This document shows positions 20,801 through 29,291 of a DNA stretch of 64,000 nucleotides, piece by piece. This DNA comes from Clostridia bacterium. Lineage in GTDB: Bacteria; Bacillota; Clostridia; Oscillospirales; Acutalibacteraceae. The stretch spans positions 1 to 64,000 of the forward strand of contig JAFQJH010000017.1 of assembly GCA_017415025.1 (NCBI GenBank), written 5' to 3'. Made by a program: the position numbers and the translations under genes. The notes beneath the pieces are model-generated. The model made no database searches. It was given only the letters and a program-made list of their open reading frames with translations, and had not been told where the DNA came from. Numbering within the stretch: the stretch's first letter is position 1; each line of letters begins with the position of its first letter.

Positions 20801-21448
20801 GAATTTCTGCGCCTTTTCGCTCTGAATTTTCAAGGGACCGACACGGCTTTCAAGCTCTGCAAGAATGTCACGCAAGCGGACAAGATTTTCCTCCGCCTGT
20901 GTAAGCTTTCTGTTGGCATCGTTACGGCGGTAACGGAAATGAGAAATTCCTGCCGCCTCCTCGAGCATTTCACGGCGCTGACCCGATTTTGAAGAAATAA
21001 GGTCGGCGATTCTGCCTTGGCTGACGAGAGAATAACCGTCACGGCCGAGACCCGTATCCATAAACAGCTCGTGAATATCACGAAGACGGACAACCGCACC
21101 GTTGAGCATATAATCACTTTCGCCCGAGCGGTAGTAACGGCGGGTTACGGCAACCTCATCCTTGTCGCAGTTGTTGAGAGTGCGGTCGGAGTTATCAAGC
21201 TTGAGCGTAACCTCCGCAAAACCGAGAGCCTTACGGATTTTTGTGCCGCCGAAAATAACGTCCTCCATCTTCGAGCCGCGAAGATTTTTGGTTGACTGCT
21301 CACCGAGAACCCAACGAACGGCATCGGCAATGTTACTCTTACCCGAGCCGTTAGGACCGACAACAGCCGTCATTCCGTGATTAAAATTAAAAACCGTTTT
21401 GTCAGGGAAGGATTTGAAGCCCTGCATTTCGAGTGCTTTTAATCTCAT
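17876..21448 (-). CDS. smc: Chromosome partition protein SMC
   Basis: The 1190-residue SMC ATPase compacts and segregates chromosomes with ScpA/ScpB. The N-terminal head carries Walker A GPNGSGKS at residues 31-38. Long coiled-coil arms (about 165-500 and 660-1000) flank a globular hinge at about 510-640 containing KGGLLRGIHGPLSQLI and a Gly-rich MTGGSRGHN turn near 650. The C-terminal head has the ABC signature LLSGGEKGLAA and Walker B PFCIFDEVEAALDD. Length is normal. It is the last gene of the operon, and its start overlaps the radical-SAM stop by four bases. The frequently adjacent ftsY is absent here. Confidence 0.97.
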   Translation of the reverse strand: MRLKALEMQGFKSFPDKTVFNFNHGMTAVVGPNGSGKSNIADAVRWVLGEQSTKNLRGSKMEDVIFGGTKIRKALGFAEVTLKLDNSDRTLNNCDKDEVAVTRRYYRSGESDYMLNGAVVRLRDIHELFMDTGLGRDGYSLVSQGRIADLISSKSGQRREMLEEAAGISHFRYRRNDANRKLTQAEENLVRLRDILAELESRVGPLKIQSEKAQKFLVLAAEKKELEIGLWLHTIETSKTKLREQEDKLSIAQAQYDGIEAALNVIEQETEEIFTKSQEITVRIDNLRQNATSYEEQAVHIDGEISVEKNTILHNNQTIERIRRDMSDAADSEKGLGEEIAEAKKEIDGLLEEIASKKRELDLAATDIAQAKTENSEFSDKIADLSQKITAITTQIADKRIEETTANSSIEEIMGRVSNIDGVLSTRNGYITELEGKRDECQAELDKMNEEATTIMNAVSGYSLRVQSREEKAEKLKGEIDARGLDILQKKDKIRILDDMEKNMEGYSGAVKSIVREAKGGLLRGIHGPLSQLINVSDRYAVAVETALGAAIQNIVTDSENDAKRAINFLKEKKGGRATFLPLTSVKSKPFTEKGLDDCYGFIDMADELLEYEAQYAEIIRSLLGRTAVAEDLDSAIAIAKKYDYRFKIVTLDGQVVNAGGSMTGGSRGHNAGILSRGNEMDKLKAQVQELTAQQQISQEEYKKLSEELSLIKADLDASQADLKRTQEDVIRKESELSLIEGKLDTANAALEDLRREKHNASLRISDLEELKSKAQAEIDELNKEMGGLQADLDVVTHGREQLEEKRENLAQLEAKINLEILAFEKDIQARREAVDLLHRRMASHEGKLDDLNGEIAVIESANKEIENKIIELEKKAAELRSMGAQSKGDVEALVKERTECDARSAQLRSEERTKMDEREKISGELARLEERKETMNKQLEDAINKLFDEYQLTKSEAEAMNIVIDDYQKAHRTLQEVKGKIRALGSVNVGAIEEYAEVSERYAFMKEQLDDIERSREELTRLIGDLTGKMAEQFKEQFVRINSYFGETFVELFGGGKAELILENLNDVLECNIEIKVQPPGKNVQNIDLLSGGEKGLAAIALLFSILKVSPSPFCIFDEVEAALDDVNVTRYAQYVRRMTQNTQFILITHRRGTMEEADVLYGITMQEEGVSKMLELQTAEMAKKLGIT

Positions 21449-22452
21449 AATCTTTCATTCCTTAATATGTAAAGTTTGTACTTTTCTACCTGTTCATCCG
21501 CTGTGATTTTTGCTTCGTATCCGAGCTCCTTAAGAGCAAGGATATTTGCTTTTTTCTGCCCCGTCATCGGTGAAACCGCCTTCGGGCTGACGCAGATTTC
21601 AATTCTGCCCTGCGGAATGTTGTTTGCTTTTATAAATTCGAGTGCTTTTCTCAGGTAAATCTTACTTTCACAGATTTCCTTGAATGCGGGATGATATGCA
21701 CCCGCGACAAACTCGCCCTCAACGTCTCCGCCCGAATGAAGTCCCGTGCGGATGACCTTTATCCCTGCTTCGCTGAACATTTCAAGAAGCGTTGCGCAAA
21801 GGGCTGCGGCACCTTCAACCGTCTGCGGAGTGTACTTCCCGCTTTTATAAAGCTCGCAAAGATGAGTGTTTTCGAGCACAACCGTAGGATAAATCCTGAC
21901 GGTATCGGGACGAAGAGCTATAATCTTCCTTGCCGTTTCGATGCTGTCGGCATCCTCCGAGCCGTAAAGTCCCGTCATCATCTGTAAGCCTGTTTCAAAG
22001 CCTGCAGATTTAAGTAAATTGGTTGCTTTCTCAACGTCCTTTGCCGTATGTCCTCTGCGGTTGAGCGCGAGAACATTATCATCAAGGCTCTGCGCTCCGA
22101 GTTCAACTGCCGTAACGCCGTAGCGTTTTAATATACCGCAGATTTCCCCGTCAATTGCATCGGGACGGGTGGAAACGCGTATACCCCTGAAGCTGCCGTC
22201 GGCTATAAACTTATAAGCCGAGTCGAGAAGCGCGATCATCGTCTCTCTTTCGATTGCCGTAAAGCTTCCGCCGAAGAAAGCGATTTCTCCGCCCTTGCTG
22301 TCGGGATTGCCGAGTGCAATCTGCACAGCTTTTTCGACGTCATCGGGCGTTACCTGTGTCCTCTTGCCCGAGATTGCACGCTGATTGCAGAACGAGCATT
22401 GATTAGGGCAACCGACGTGCGGTACAAAGAGGGCAACGTTTACGTGCTTCAC
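21445..22452 (-). CDS. Elp3-like radical SAM protein without acetyltransferase domain
   Basis: A 335-residue radical SAM protein. The Cys triplet CPNQCSFC (residues 15-22) binds the 4Fe-4S cluster that cleaves S-adenosylmethionine. GGEIAFFGGSFTAIE is the SAM-contacting GGE-like strand, and VSTRPDAID with VELGAQSLDDNVL is characteristic of the Elp3/COG1243 branch. True Elp3 has an added GNAT domain, which is missing here. In Clostridia this short form is commonly found between rnc and smc; its reaction is unknown, with tRNA wobble-uridine modification the obvious analogy. Four-base overlaps on both sides show translational coupling. Confidence 0.82.
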   Translation of the reverse strand: MKHVNVALFVPHVGCPNQCSFCNQRAISGKRTQVTPDDVEKAVQIALGNPDSKGGEIAFFGGSFTAIERETMIALLDSAYKFIADGSFRGIRVSTRPDAIDGEICGILKRYGVTAVELGAQSLDDNVLALNRRGHTAKDVEKATNLLKSAGFETGLQMMTGLYGSEDADSIETARKIIALRPDTVRIYPTVVLENTHLCELYKSGKYTPQTVEGAAALCATLLEMFSEAGIKVIRTGLHSGGDVEGEFVAGAYHPAFKEICESKIYLRKALEFIKANNIPQGRIEICVSPKAVSPMTGQKKANILALKELGYEAKITADEQVEKYKLYILRNERL

Positions 22453-23129
22453 AGTCCCATAAGCTCCAAGGCTTCCCTTGCAGCCTCCTGCTCGGCGCGT
22501 TTCTTGCTTTTGCCGATACCCTTGCCGATTACGTTCGAGTTGAGATGAACCTCAACTGCAAAACGTTTATCGTGGTCGGGGCCTGACTCACCGACGAGCA
22601 CATATTCGACGAGCTCGCCCGGATTACGCTGAACAACCTCCTGAAGCATCGTCTTGTAGTCCTTGAACGACTGATGCTGACGGATTGCCTCATCAATATA
22701 TTTAAGCACGAACGGTCTTGCGCTATCCATACCGCCGTCAAGGTAAATTGCCGCGATGATTGCTTCAAACGCATCTGCCTGAATTGACGGTCGGTTTCTT
22801 CCTCCCGTAAGGTTTTCGCCCTTGCCGAGAAGAAGATAGCTTCCGAGGTCAATCTGTTGAGCAAAGCCTGCAAGCGACTTTTCGCAAACCGTTGCGGCAC
22901 GGAGCTTTGTCAGCTCACCTTCGGGAAGCTTTTTATAGTTATTGTAGAAATTCTCCGCGGTGATAAAACCGAGAACCGAGTCGCCGAGAAATTCAAGTCT
23001 TTCGTTAGAATCGCCTGCGGAGTGGTTTTCATTGACGTAGGAAGAATGTGAAAGAGCACGGATAAGCAAGCTTTCATCATTGAAGCTGTAGCCCAGCTTT
23101 TCCTGCAATTCCTTGATATCTGCCTTCAT
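22449..23129 (-). CDS. rnc: Ribonuclease III
   Basis: RNase III cleaves double-stranded RNA in rRNA precursors. The catalytic signature NERLEFLGDSVLG is intact, and the second acidic pair lies in IQADAFEAIIAAIYLDGG. The C-terminal double-stranded RNA-binding domain ends GKGIGKSKKRAEQEAAREAL. About 226 residues is the normal length. Three in-frame starts lie within 9 bases (TTG 23138, GTG 23135, ATG 23129). I choose the ATG because homology begins there, though AAAGGA is spaced best for the GTG. The start region overlaps or abuts the trmFO stop at 23132. Confidence 0.93.
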   Translation of the reverse strand: MKADIKELQEKLGYSFNDESLLIRALSHSSYVNENHSAGDSNERLEFLGDSVLGFITAENFYNNYKKLPEGELTKLRAATVCEKSLAGFAQQIDLGSYLLLGKGENLTGGRNRPSIQADAFEAIIAAIYLDGGMDSARPFVLKYIDEAIRQHQSFKDYKTMLQEVVQRNPGELVEYVLVGESGPDHDKRFAVEVHLNSNVIGKGIGKSKKRAEQEAAREALELMGL

Positions 23130-23131
23130 TC

Positions 23132-24439
23132 TCACCAATCCTTTCCCAATGTATTTTTATAGTAGTCGAGGCTCCTTTGAGAAAGAGCTTCATAACGGAG
23201 TTTTTTATCCTTGATAACCTCGCCGAGCGGCGGTAAAATTCCGAAATTCGCGCCCATCGGCTGAAAGTTTGTAACTGTTTCGTTACTGATATAATTTGAA
23301 AGTGCACCGAGCATCGTGATGTCAGGCAGTTTAATCGGTTCTTCACCCTTGAGACGTCTTGCCATATTAAGACCTGCAAGAATACCTGCCGCCGCAGACT
23401 CCATATATCCTTCAACGCCCGTAATCTGACCCGCAAAGTAAAGTCCGTCCTTGCCCCTGAACGAAAAATCGCTGTTCAGGTGTCGCGGCGAATCAATGAA
23501 GGTATTACGGTGCATAACACCGTAGCGGACAAAATCTGCGTTTTTCAGTGCGGGAATGAGCGAAAACACCCGCTTCTGCTCGCTGAATTTGAGATTAGTC
23601 TGGAAGCCGACAAGGTTATACATCGTGCCGCTCGCGTCCTCGCGTCTCAACTGCAGAACAGCCCACGGTCTGTGACCTGTTCTCGGGTCGCGTAAGCCGA
23701 CGGGCTTGAGCGGTCCGAAGCGCATTGTATCCGCACCGCGTGAAGCCATAACCTCAATCGGCATACAGCCCTCGTAAACACCCTTGCGCTTATCGAAGGA
23801 ATGAAGCTCAGCCGATTCGGCATTGACAAGCTCGTTATAAAACAGCTCGTACTCTTCCTTGTTCATCGGACAGTTGAGGTAATCGTCCTCACCGCCGCGG
23901 TCGTAGCGAGACTGTGAAAAAGCACAGGTTTTGTCGATGCTTTCGTCCGTAACAATCGGCGCCGCCGCATCAAAAAAGCTGAGTGAGCCGCCGCAGAGCT
24001 TTTTGATATCCTCGGCAAGTGCATCCGAAGCAAGCGGTCCTGCCGCAACAATAACGTTGCCGTCGGGGATTTCCGTCACCTCTCTGCACTCGATTTTAAT
24101 AAGCGGATGTGACTTGATTTTCTCCGTAACCATTGCGGAAAACTTATCCCTGTCAACAGCCAGCGCACCGCCCGCGGGAACACTGCAAGCCTTTGCACAT
24201 TCCACGCAGACCGAGCCGAGAAGCTCCATTTCCGCCTTGAGAAGTCCTGCCGCGGAGGCAAGTCGCTGTGCCTTGAGCGAGTTTGAGCAGACAAGCTCCG
24301 CGAGCATATCGCTCTTGTGTGCAGGCGAACGCTTTTCGGGCTTCATTTCTGCGATTGTAACCGATATTCCGTTGTTTGCGAGCGCCCACGCAGCTTCAAC
24401 TCCTGCGAGGCCGCCGCCTATTACAAGAACGTCGTCCAT
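23132..24439 (-). CDS. trmFO: Folate-dependent tRNA (uracil-54-C5)-methyltransferase
   Basis: A 435-residue FAD enzyme that makes m5U54 in the tRNA T-loop using methylene-tetrahydrofolate. The FAD Rossmann motif VIGGGLAGVEAAWALA starts at residue 6. The family blocks HKSDMLAELVCSNSLK, PAGGALAVDRDKF, CPMNKEEYELFYNEL, FVRYGVMHRNTFIDSP and LYFAGQITGVEGYMESAAAG are all present. TrmFO is typical of Firmicutes, where it replaces the SAM-dependent TrmA. The first base of its start codon is shared with the topA stop. Confidence 0.96.
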   Translation of the reverse strand: MDDVLVIGGGLAGVEAAWALANNGISVTIAEMKPEKRSPAHKSDMLAELVCSNSLKAQRLASAAGLLKAEMELLGSVCVECAKACSVPAGGALAVDRDKFSAMVTEKIKSHPLIKIECREVTEIPDGNVIVAAGPLASDALAEDIKKLCGGSLSFFDAAAPIVTDESIDKTCAFSQSRYDRGGEDDYLNCPMNKEEYELFYNELVNAESAELHSFDKRKGVYEGCMPIEVMASRGADTMRFGPLKPVGLRDPRTGHRPWAVLQLRREDASGTMYNLVGFQTNLKFSEQKRVFSLIPALKNADFVRYGVMHRNTFIDSPRHLNSDFSFRGKDGLYFAGQITGVEGYMESAAAGILAGLNMARRLKGEEPIKLPDITMLGALSNYISNETVTNFQPMGANFGILPPLGEVIKDKKLRYEALSQRSLDYYKNTLGKDW

Positions 24440-26556
24440 TATTCTTCCTCTGCTTTTTTTCTTGATTTTCTTTCTGCTTTCTTTTCGTAGCCGCAGCTTT
24501 CGTCAAGGCAGACAGTAAGACCGCCCTTGCGCTTGAAGAGTGACTTTCCGCACTGCGGACACTTGTCATCCGTCGGCTTATCCCAGGTCATAAAGTCGCA
24601 GTTCGGCCAGTTGCCGCAACCGTAGAAGGTATAACCGCGCTTTGACTTTTTCTCGATAACCTCGCCGCCGCACTTCGGACACTTTGCACTCGTCTGGAGA
24701 ACAAGCGGTTTTGCATTCTTACATTCGGGATAGCCGGGGCAGGCAAGGAATTTGCCGTATCTGCCCGTTTTGATGACCATCATACGACCGCACTTTTCGC
24801 ACGGGATGTCCGTCATATCCTCCTCGAGCTGAATTTTGACATCCTTCATCTCGTCCTTTGCCTTCTGGAGAGTCTTGTCAAAATCGTCGTAGAACTCGTG
24901 AAGCATTGCGATGTAATCCGTATTACCCTCGCCGACCTCGTCGAGCTTTGTTTCCATACCTGCGGTGAATTTTGTATTAACAATCTTGGGGAATTTTTCG
25001 TTAAGAAGGCTTGTGATAGCCTCGCCGAGCTCCGTCGGGTGAAGAAGCTTCTGCTGACGCTTGATGTATTCGCGCTTTACAATCGTTGTGATGATTGTTG
25101 CGTATGTGCTCGGTCTGCCGATGCCGTTTTCTTCAAGAGCCTTGATGAGCGATGCCTCGGTAAATCTTGCGGGAGGCTGTGTAAAATGCTGATTGCCTGC
25201 AAGCTCCTTGAGCTTCAGCTTATCGCCCTCATTGAGCTCGGGAAGCTTGGAGTTATCCTCCTCGTCATCATCTGTACCCTCTTCGTAAAGAACGGTATAG
25301 CCGTCAAATTTAACGCTGTAACCTGCGGCGGTAAATGTGCAGTAGCCGTCCTTGCCTTCCGTCACAGCCTGAATTTCAGCCTTGACCGTGTTCTGCACAC
25401 AGCTTGCCATAAGACTTGCGATAAAACGCTTCCAGATGAGTGTATAGAGCTTATACTGGTCTGAGGTAAGGCTGCCCTTTACGCGCTCGGGAGTGAGCAT
25501 CGGATTTGTCGGGCGGATAGCCTCGTGACCGTCCTGCGCATTGCTTCTGGACTTATAGTATCTCGGCTTTTCGGGAAGATATTTTGCGCCGTAGGTGTCG
25601 CCGATGAACTGATTTGCCATCGCTCTTGCTTCTTCTGAAATTCTCAAAGAGTCCGTTCTCATATACGTGATAAGACCCGTTGTGCCGATGCCCGAGACGT
25701 CAACACCTTCGTAAAGCTCCTGAGCCGCACGCATTGTACGCTGAGCCTGGAAGCCCATACGGCGTGAAGCCTCCTGCTGAAGAGTTGATGTGATGAACGG
25801 CGGTGCGGGATTCTTCTTTCTCGTACCCTTTTTAAGAGAAGTTACGCTGTACCTTGCACCGTCAAGACGAGCAAGATAAGCATCTGCCTGCTCCTTGTTT
25901 GTGATTTTAACCTTGCCCGTTTCGTCGCCGTAGAAGGATGCCGAAAAGCTCTTTCTGCACGGTGCGGTGAATTTCGCATCAAGTGTCCAATACTCCTCGG
26001 GAACAAAGGCACGGATTTCGTTTTCTCTGTCCACAATAAGCTTTACCGCAACGGACTGAACACGGCCTGCGGAAAGTCCGCGGCGGATTTTCTGCGAAAT
26101 GAACGGGCTGAGCTTATAGCCTACGAGACGGTCAAGAATACGTCTTGCCTGCTGTGCATTGACAAGATCCATATCAATTGAACGGGGTGCTTTCATTCCG
26201 TTTTCAACACCCGTTTTTGTAATTTCGTTGAATGTAATTCTGTTCGCCTTGTTCATATCAAGGTCGAGCAGAGTTGCAAGATGCCACGAAATTGCCTCTC
26301 CCTCACGGTCGGGGTCGGTTGCGAGAAAGACCTCGTCGCTCTCGGCAACCTTTGCCTTGAGCTCCTTGACGAGCTTTTCCTTTCCCTTGATAACAGCGTA
26401 TTTCGGCATAAAATCCTTTTTGATATCTACGCTGAGCTTTGCGGCAGGAAGGTCGCGGACGTGTCCCATTGATGCGGTAACGTCAAACTCCTTGCCGAGA
26501 TATTTTTTAATTGTCTTAACCTTTGTGGGTGACTCCACGATAATAAGCTTTGACAT
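24439..26556 (-). CDS. topA: DNA topoisomerase I
   Basis: A 705-residue type IA topoisomerase that relaxes negative supercoils. The N-terminal Toprim domain begins KLIIVESPTKVKTIKKYLG and has the metal site LATDPDREGEAI. The active-site Tyr lies in GLITYMRTDSLRIS (about residue 295). The C-terminal region has three zinc-ribbon units: CEKCG...CPGYPEC, CPKCG...CGNWPNC and CPQCG...CLDESCG. The tail is lysine-rich. Length and order are standard. AGGATG lies about 10 bases before the ATG, and it follows dprA by 14 bp, a common Firmicutes pairing. Confidence 0.96.
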   Translation of the reverse strand: MSKLIIVESPTKVKTIKKYLGKEFDVTASMGHVRDLPAAKLSVDIKKDFMPKYAVIKGKEKLVKELKAKVAESDEVFLATDPDREGEAISWHLATLLDLDMNKANRITFNEITKTGVENGMKAPRSIDMDLVNAQQARRILDRLVGYKLSPFISQKIRRGLSAGRVQSVAVKLIVDRENEIRAFVPEEYWTLDAKFTAPCRKSFSASFYGDETGKVKITNKEQADAYLARLDGARYSVTSLKKGTRKKNPAPPFITSTLQQEASRRMGFQAQRTMRAAQELYEGVDVSGIGTTGLITYMRTDSLRISEEARAMANQFIGDTYGAKYLPEKPRYYKSRSNAQDGHEAIRPTNPMLTPERVKGSLTSDQYKLYTLIWKRFIASLMASCVQNTVKAEIQAVTEGKDGYCTFTAAGYSVKFDGYTVLYEEGTDDDEEDNSKLPELNEGDKLKLKELAGNQHFTQPPARFTEASLIKALEENGIGRPSTYATIITTIVKREYIKRQQKLLHPTELGEAITSLLNEKFPKIVNTKFTAGMETKLDEVGEGNTDYIAMLHEFYDDFDKTLQKAKDEMKDVKIQLEEDMTDIPCEKCGRMMVIKTGRYGKFLACPGYPECKNAKPLVLQTSAKCPKCGGEVIEKKSKRGYTFYGCGNWPNCDFMTWDKPTDDKCPQCGKSLFKRKGGLTVCLDESCGYEKKAERKSRKKAEEE

Positions 26557-26570
26557 ATTGATCTATCATC

Positions 26571-27767
26571 CTATTTCAATTTATAGTTTTTACCCGCCTG
26601 AAGCTCAACGAGGTCGAAGAGTTCAAGCTCAGTCATTGCGCCCGAAAATTCACTTGCGCCGAGACCCGTTTTCAAGATAAGCTCATCAGCCTGCATCTCT
26701 GACCTTTCAAACGCGCGGTAAACCTTTTTCGCATTTTCACTCAGAAGCGGCGGTTCAGCCTGTCTGATAAATTTAACCTCACCCTTTTCGGTACGCGGCG
26801 GGTTGTCGTCTGCCTTTGACCTTGACGGCGGGTCGCCGTAATTTTTAAGGGTAAGAGTTTTTTCGATATTGTCGGAATTGATTTTTTCGGGGTAGGTCAT
26901 CGAAAATCCCCCGAGCACGTCCCAAGCGCTGAAAACAGGCTTTGCTCCGTCACGGATAAGACGGTTTGCGCCCGTAAATTCGCTCGAAAGCAAATCTCCC
27001 GGAACAGCAAAGACGTCTCTGCCCTGCTCAAGAGCGTGGTTTGCGGTGATAAGTGAACCGCTTCTCTCGCCTGCTTCAATAACAACAGTTCCATAGGACA
27101 AACCCGAAATAATCCTGTTTCTTATGGGAAAATTTCTTGCAATTGCAGGTGTTTCGGGCGGAAATTCGGTGATGAGTGCACCGCTTTGTGCGATTTGTCG
27201 GCGCATAGCCTCATTCGCCACGGGATAATTGAAATTAAAGCCGCAGCCGAGCACTGCTACGGTTTTGCCGTTTTCGTCAAGCGCGCCCCAATGCGCCGCC
27301 GCATCAATGCCCAGGGCACCGCCGCTGACAACAACCGCACCCGAACGCACGATTGATGACGACAAAGCACGCGCGACAGTTGCGCTGTTGCGTGAAGGCT
27401 CACGCGTACCGACTATTGCGACAGAAATCTTGTTTTTCAAACAGTCCAAATCTCCGTTGACATAAAGAACGAGCGGAAAATTAGGCAGCTTGAAAAGCAT
27501 AGACGGATAGTTTTCATCGTCTGGAGTGATAACCTGCCATCCGTTTCTGACGCACGACGCGAATATTCCCTGCGCCTTTTTAAGGTCGTTCTGCTCAAGC
27601 TTCGAGACCTGACGCGGAGTAAATATTCCCGATATAATTCTCTCCTGCTCGGATGCAAAATAAACATTTTTCGCTGTGCGGAAATAGCTTATAATTTCAT
27701 CCGTTCTGATGCTCGTCGCAATTCCGAGCACCTGCTGGAGCCATATCCAATAAACCTTGTCACTCAT
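26571..27767 (-). CDS. dprA: DNA processing protein DprA
   Basis: A 398-residue protein that protects incoming single-stranded DNA and loads RecA during natural transformation. The Rossmann-like DprA core is clear: VAIVGTREPSRNSATVA, SGGALGIDAAAHWGAL, GFNFNYPVANEAM, FPIRNRIISGLS and VIEAGERSGSLITANHALEQGRDVF. An N-terminal helical extension (1-70) and a C-terminal winged-helix-like DprA_C domain (about 335-398) flank it. It overlaps the upstream SpoU gene by four bases. DprA is nearly universal, so its presence alone does not prove competence. Confidence 0.94.
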   Translation of the reverse strand: MSDKVYWIWLQQVLGIATSIRTDEIISYFRTAKNVYFASEQERIISGIFTPRQVSKLEQNDLKKAQGIFASCVRNGWQVITPDDENYPSMLFKLPNFPLVLYVNGDLDCLKNKISVAIVGTREPSRNSATVARALSSSIVRSGAVVVSGGALGIDAAAHWGALDENGKTVAVLGCGFNFNYPVANEAMRRQIAQSGALITEFPPETPAIARNFPIRNRIISGLSYGTVVIEAGERSGSLITANHALEQGRDVFAVPGDLLSSEFTGANRLIRDGAKPVFSAWDVLGGFSMTYPEKINSDNIEKTLTLKNYGDPPSRSKADDNPPRTEKGEVKFIRQAEPPLLSENAKKVYRAFERSEMQADELILKTGLGASEFSGAMTELELFDLVELQAGKNYKLK

Positions 27768-28552
27768 TTTCTCATCATCTCCCAGATAAGAATAGCCGCC
27801 GCAGTTGAGGCATTGAGTGACTCTGCCCTGCCTAACATCGGGATTGTAACCCTGTGCTTGCAGGCAGACATTGTCTCTTGTGTAACACCGTTGCCTTCGT
27901 TGCCGACCACGCAGACAACGCCCGAGGTCATATTAATTTCGGTTATCGGCAGTGCACCGCTGTCGGGAGTTGAGGCGAGTGTGAGCATACCCTTTTCGTT
28001 GAACTGACGGATAAAACCGACCGCATCCGCACAGGTCATAATCGTAAGACGAAGCGCCGAGCCCATTGAAGCGCGCAACGCCTTCGGATTGTAGATATCA
28101 CAACCGCCGCAGACAATCATACCGTCAACGCCGATTGCCTCCGCAGTACGGCAGACCGCGCCGAGATTTGACGGGTCCTGAACATTCTCAAGAAAAATAT
28201 ATTTTCCCTGCGGATTTATTTGCTGTGCAACGGCTGTATTTTCCTGCGTTCTGCAAAGACAGAATATGCCCTGGGTGCTCTGTGTGTCCGAAAGCTTTGC
28301 GGCAACATCAGCCGAAATAACATAGCCTTCATCCGCTTTTGAAAGGATTTCCGATACCTGAACGCTGTACTTTTCCATAGCGGTATCGGTAACAAATGCT
28401 CTGAAAATGCGGACGTTATTTACCGCTGCATCTCCGCACAGACGTGCACCCTCAAGAAAGAAAAGTCCCGTTTCGCGGCGCACCCTTGCGCTGTCACGGA
28501 CGCTGACAGCGTGCTTGATTTTCTCATTTTGTTTTGCAGTCAGACGTTCCAT
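27764..28552 (-). CDS. SpoU/TrmH-family RNA 2'-O-methyltransferase
   Basis: A 262-residue rRNA or tRNA ribose methyltransferase of the SPOUT class. The N-terminal substrate-binding domain (1-100) begins LTAKQNEKIKHAVSVRD and includes GLFFLEGARL. The knotted SAM domain has the three motifs ENVQDPSNLGAVCRTAEA, VVGNEGNGV and IPMLGRAESLNASTAAAILI. It resembles the YsgA/TrmH group more than RlmB, and the methylated nucleotide is unknown. First gene of the operon running to smc. No convincing promoter was found directly upstream, so readthrough past the rplT terminators may contribute. Confidence 0.9.
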   Translation of the reverse strand: MERLTAKQNEKIKHAVSVRDSARVRRETGLFFLEGARLCGDAAVNNVRIFRAFVTDTAMEKYSVQVSEILSKADEGYVISADVAAKLSDTQSTQGIFCLCRTQENTAVAQQINPQGKYIFLENVQDPSNLGAVCRTAEAIGVDGMIVCGGCDIYNPKALRASMGSALRLTIMTCADAVGFIRQFNEKGMLTLASTPDSGALPITEINMTSGVVCVVGNEGNGVTQETMSACKHRVTIPMLGRAESLNASTAAAILIWEMMRK

Positions 28553-28582
28553 TCAGAGCACTCCTTTTTCAAAAATCAGTAC

Positions 28583-28602
28583 AAAAACACCCTTCGAGTG
28601 TT
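28583..28602 (-). terminator. Small hairpin terminator or attenuator before the SpoU gene
   Basis: On the minus strand a 7-bp stem (AACACTC/GGGTGTT) with a three-base loop is followed by TTTTTG. It is the second of two tandem hairpins after rplT and lies upstream of the SpoU-to-smc operon. Confidence 0.55.
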
Positions 28603-28620
28603 ACTTATAAAAAGACAAAT

Positions 28621-28646
28621 TCACGCCCCCGCGTATAGGGGCGTGA
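28621..28646 (-). terminator. Terminator after rplT
   Basis: TCACGCCCC (28621-28629) pairs with GGGGCGTGA (28638-28646). On the minus strand a weak T-rich stretch (ATTTGTCTTTTT) follows, so termination may be partial. Confidence 0.6.
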
Positions 28647-28656
28647 TATAAGATTA

Positions 28657-29013
28657 TTATTTAAGAGCTGCCTTAGCCTTCTCTGTGAGAGCTGTGAATG
28701 CAGCGGGATCAGCGATTGCAATCTCTGAAAGCATCTTACGGTTAAGTGTGATGCCTGCCTTGTTGAGGCCGTTCATAAATGTTGAGTAGTTCATACCGTT
28801 CATCTTGCAAGCTGCTGAAATTCTTGTGATCCAGAGACGACGGAAATCACGCTTCTTCTGCTTACGTCCGATGTATGCATACTGACCTGATTTCATAACT
28901 GCCTGCTTAGCAGTTCTGAAAAGACTTGACTTTGAGCCATAGTAGCCCTTAGCCATTTTTAATACTTTATTTCTTCTCTTACGAGTCATGGTAGCGCCTT
29001 TAATACGAGCCAT
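28657..29013 (-). CDS. rplT: 50S ribosomal protein L20
   Basis: This 118-residue protein has full family length. The basic N-terminal tail that threads 23S rRNA ([20 protein letters not shown] region) and the globular part ending [15 protein letters not shown] are intact. L20 is needed for early 50S assembly and in Firmicutes represses its own operon by binding the leader RNA upstream of infC. It is third in infC-rpmI-rplT, 57 bp after rpmI. Confidence 0.97.
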   Translation of the reverse strand: MARIKGATMTRKRRNKVLKMAKGYYGSKSSLFRTAKQAVMKSGQYAYIGRKQKKRDFRRLWITRISAACKMNGMNYSTFMNGLNKAGITLNRKMLSEIAIADPAAFTALTEKAKAALK

Positions 29014-29070
29014 GGTAAGTTACCTCCAATTTAAAATTTAGTTCTGGTTGCTGCCGAAGACAGCGTGTTC

Positions 29071-29268
29071 TTATTTGTAAGGAATCAAACGCTTGATCTG
29101 CTTAACGTTTGTTGTGTCAGCAACAACTGTCTGACGAAGACCTCTCTTACGCTTTGTTGTCTTCTTGTTAAGGATGTGTGACTTGTTAGCGTGGCCGCGG
29201 ATGGGCTTACCGTTCTTAGAGAGCTTAAAGCGCTTCTTAGCACCGCTGTGAGTTTTAATTTTAGGCAT
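29071..29268 (-). CDS. rpmI: 50S ribosomal protein L35
   Basis: A 65-residue basic protein, [20 protein letters not shown] onward, with [16 protein letters not shown] and ending IKRLIPYK, matching L35 exactly in length and layout. It sits between infC (23 bp away) and rplT, with a GGAGG-type site before its ATG. Confidence 0.97.
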   Translation of the reverse strand: MPKIKTHSGAKKRFKLSKNGKPIRGHANKSHILNKKTTKRKRGLRQTVVADTTNVKQIKRLIPYK

Positions 29269-29291
29269 GGTTTTTTCCTCCTTATTAATTC

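Noticed and set aside
24898-25464. 188-codon open frame antisense to topA
   Set aside because: Shadow of a conserved gene; Cys/Leu-rich low-quality translation without a ribosome-binding site.
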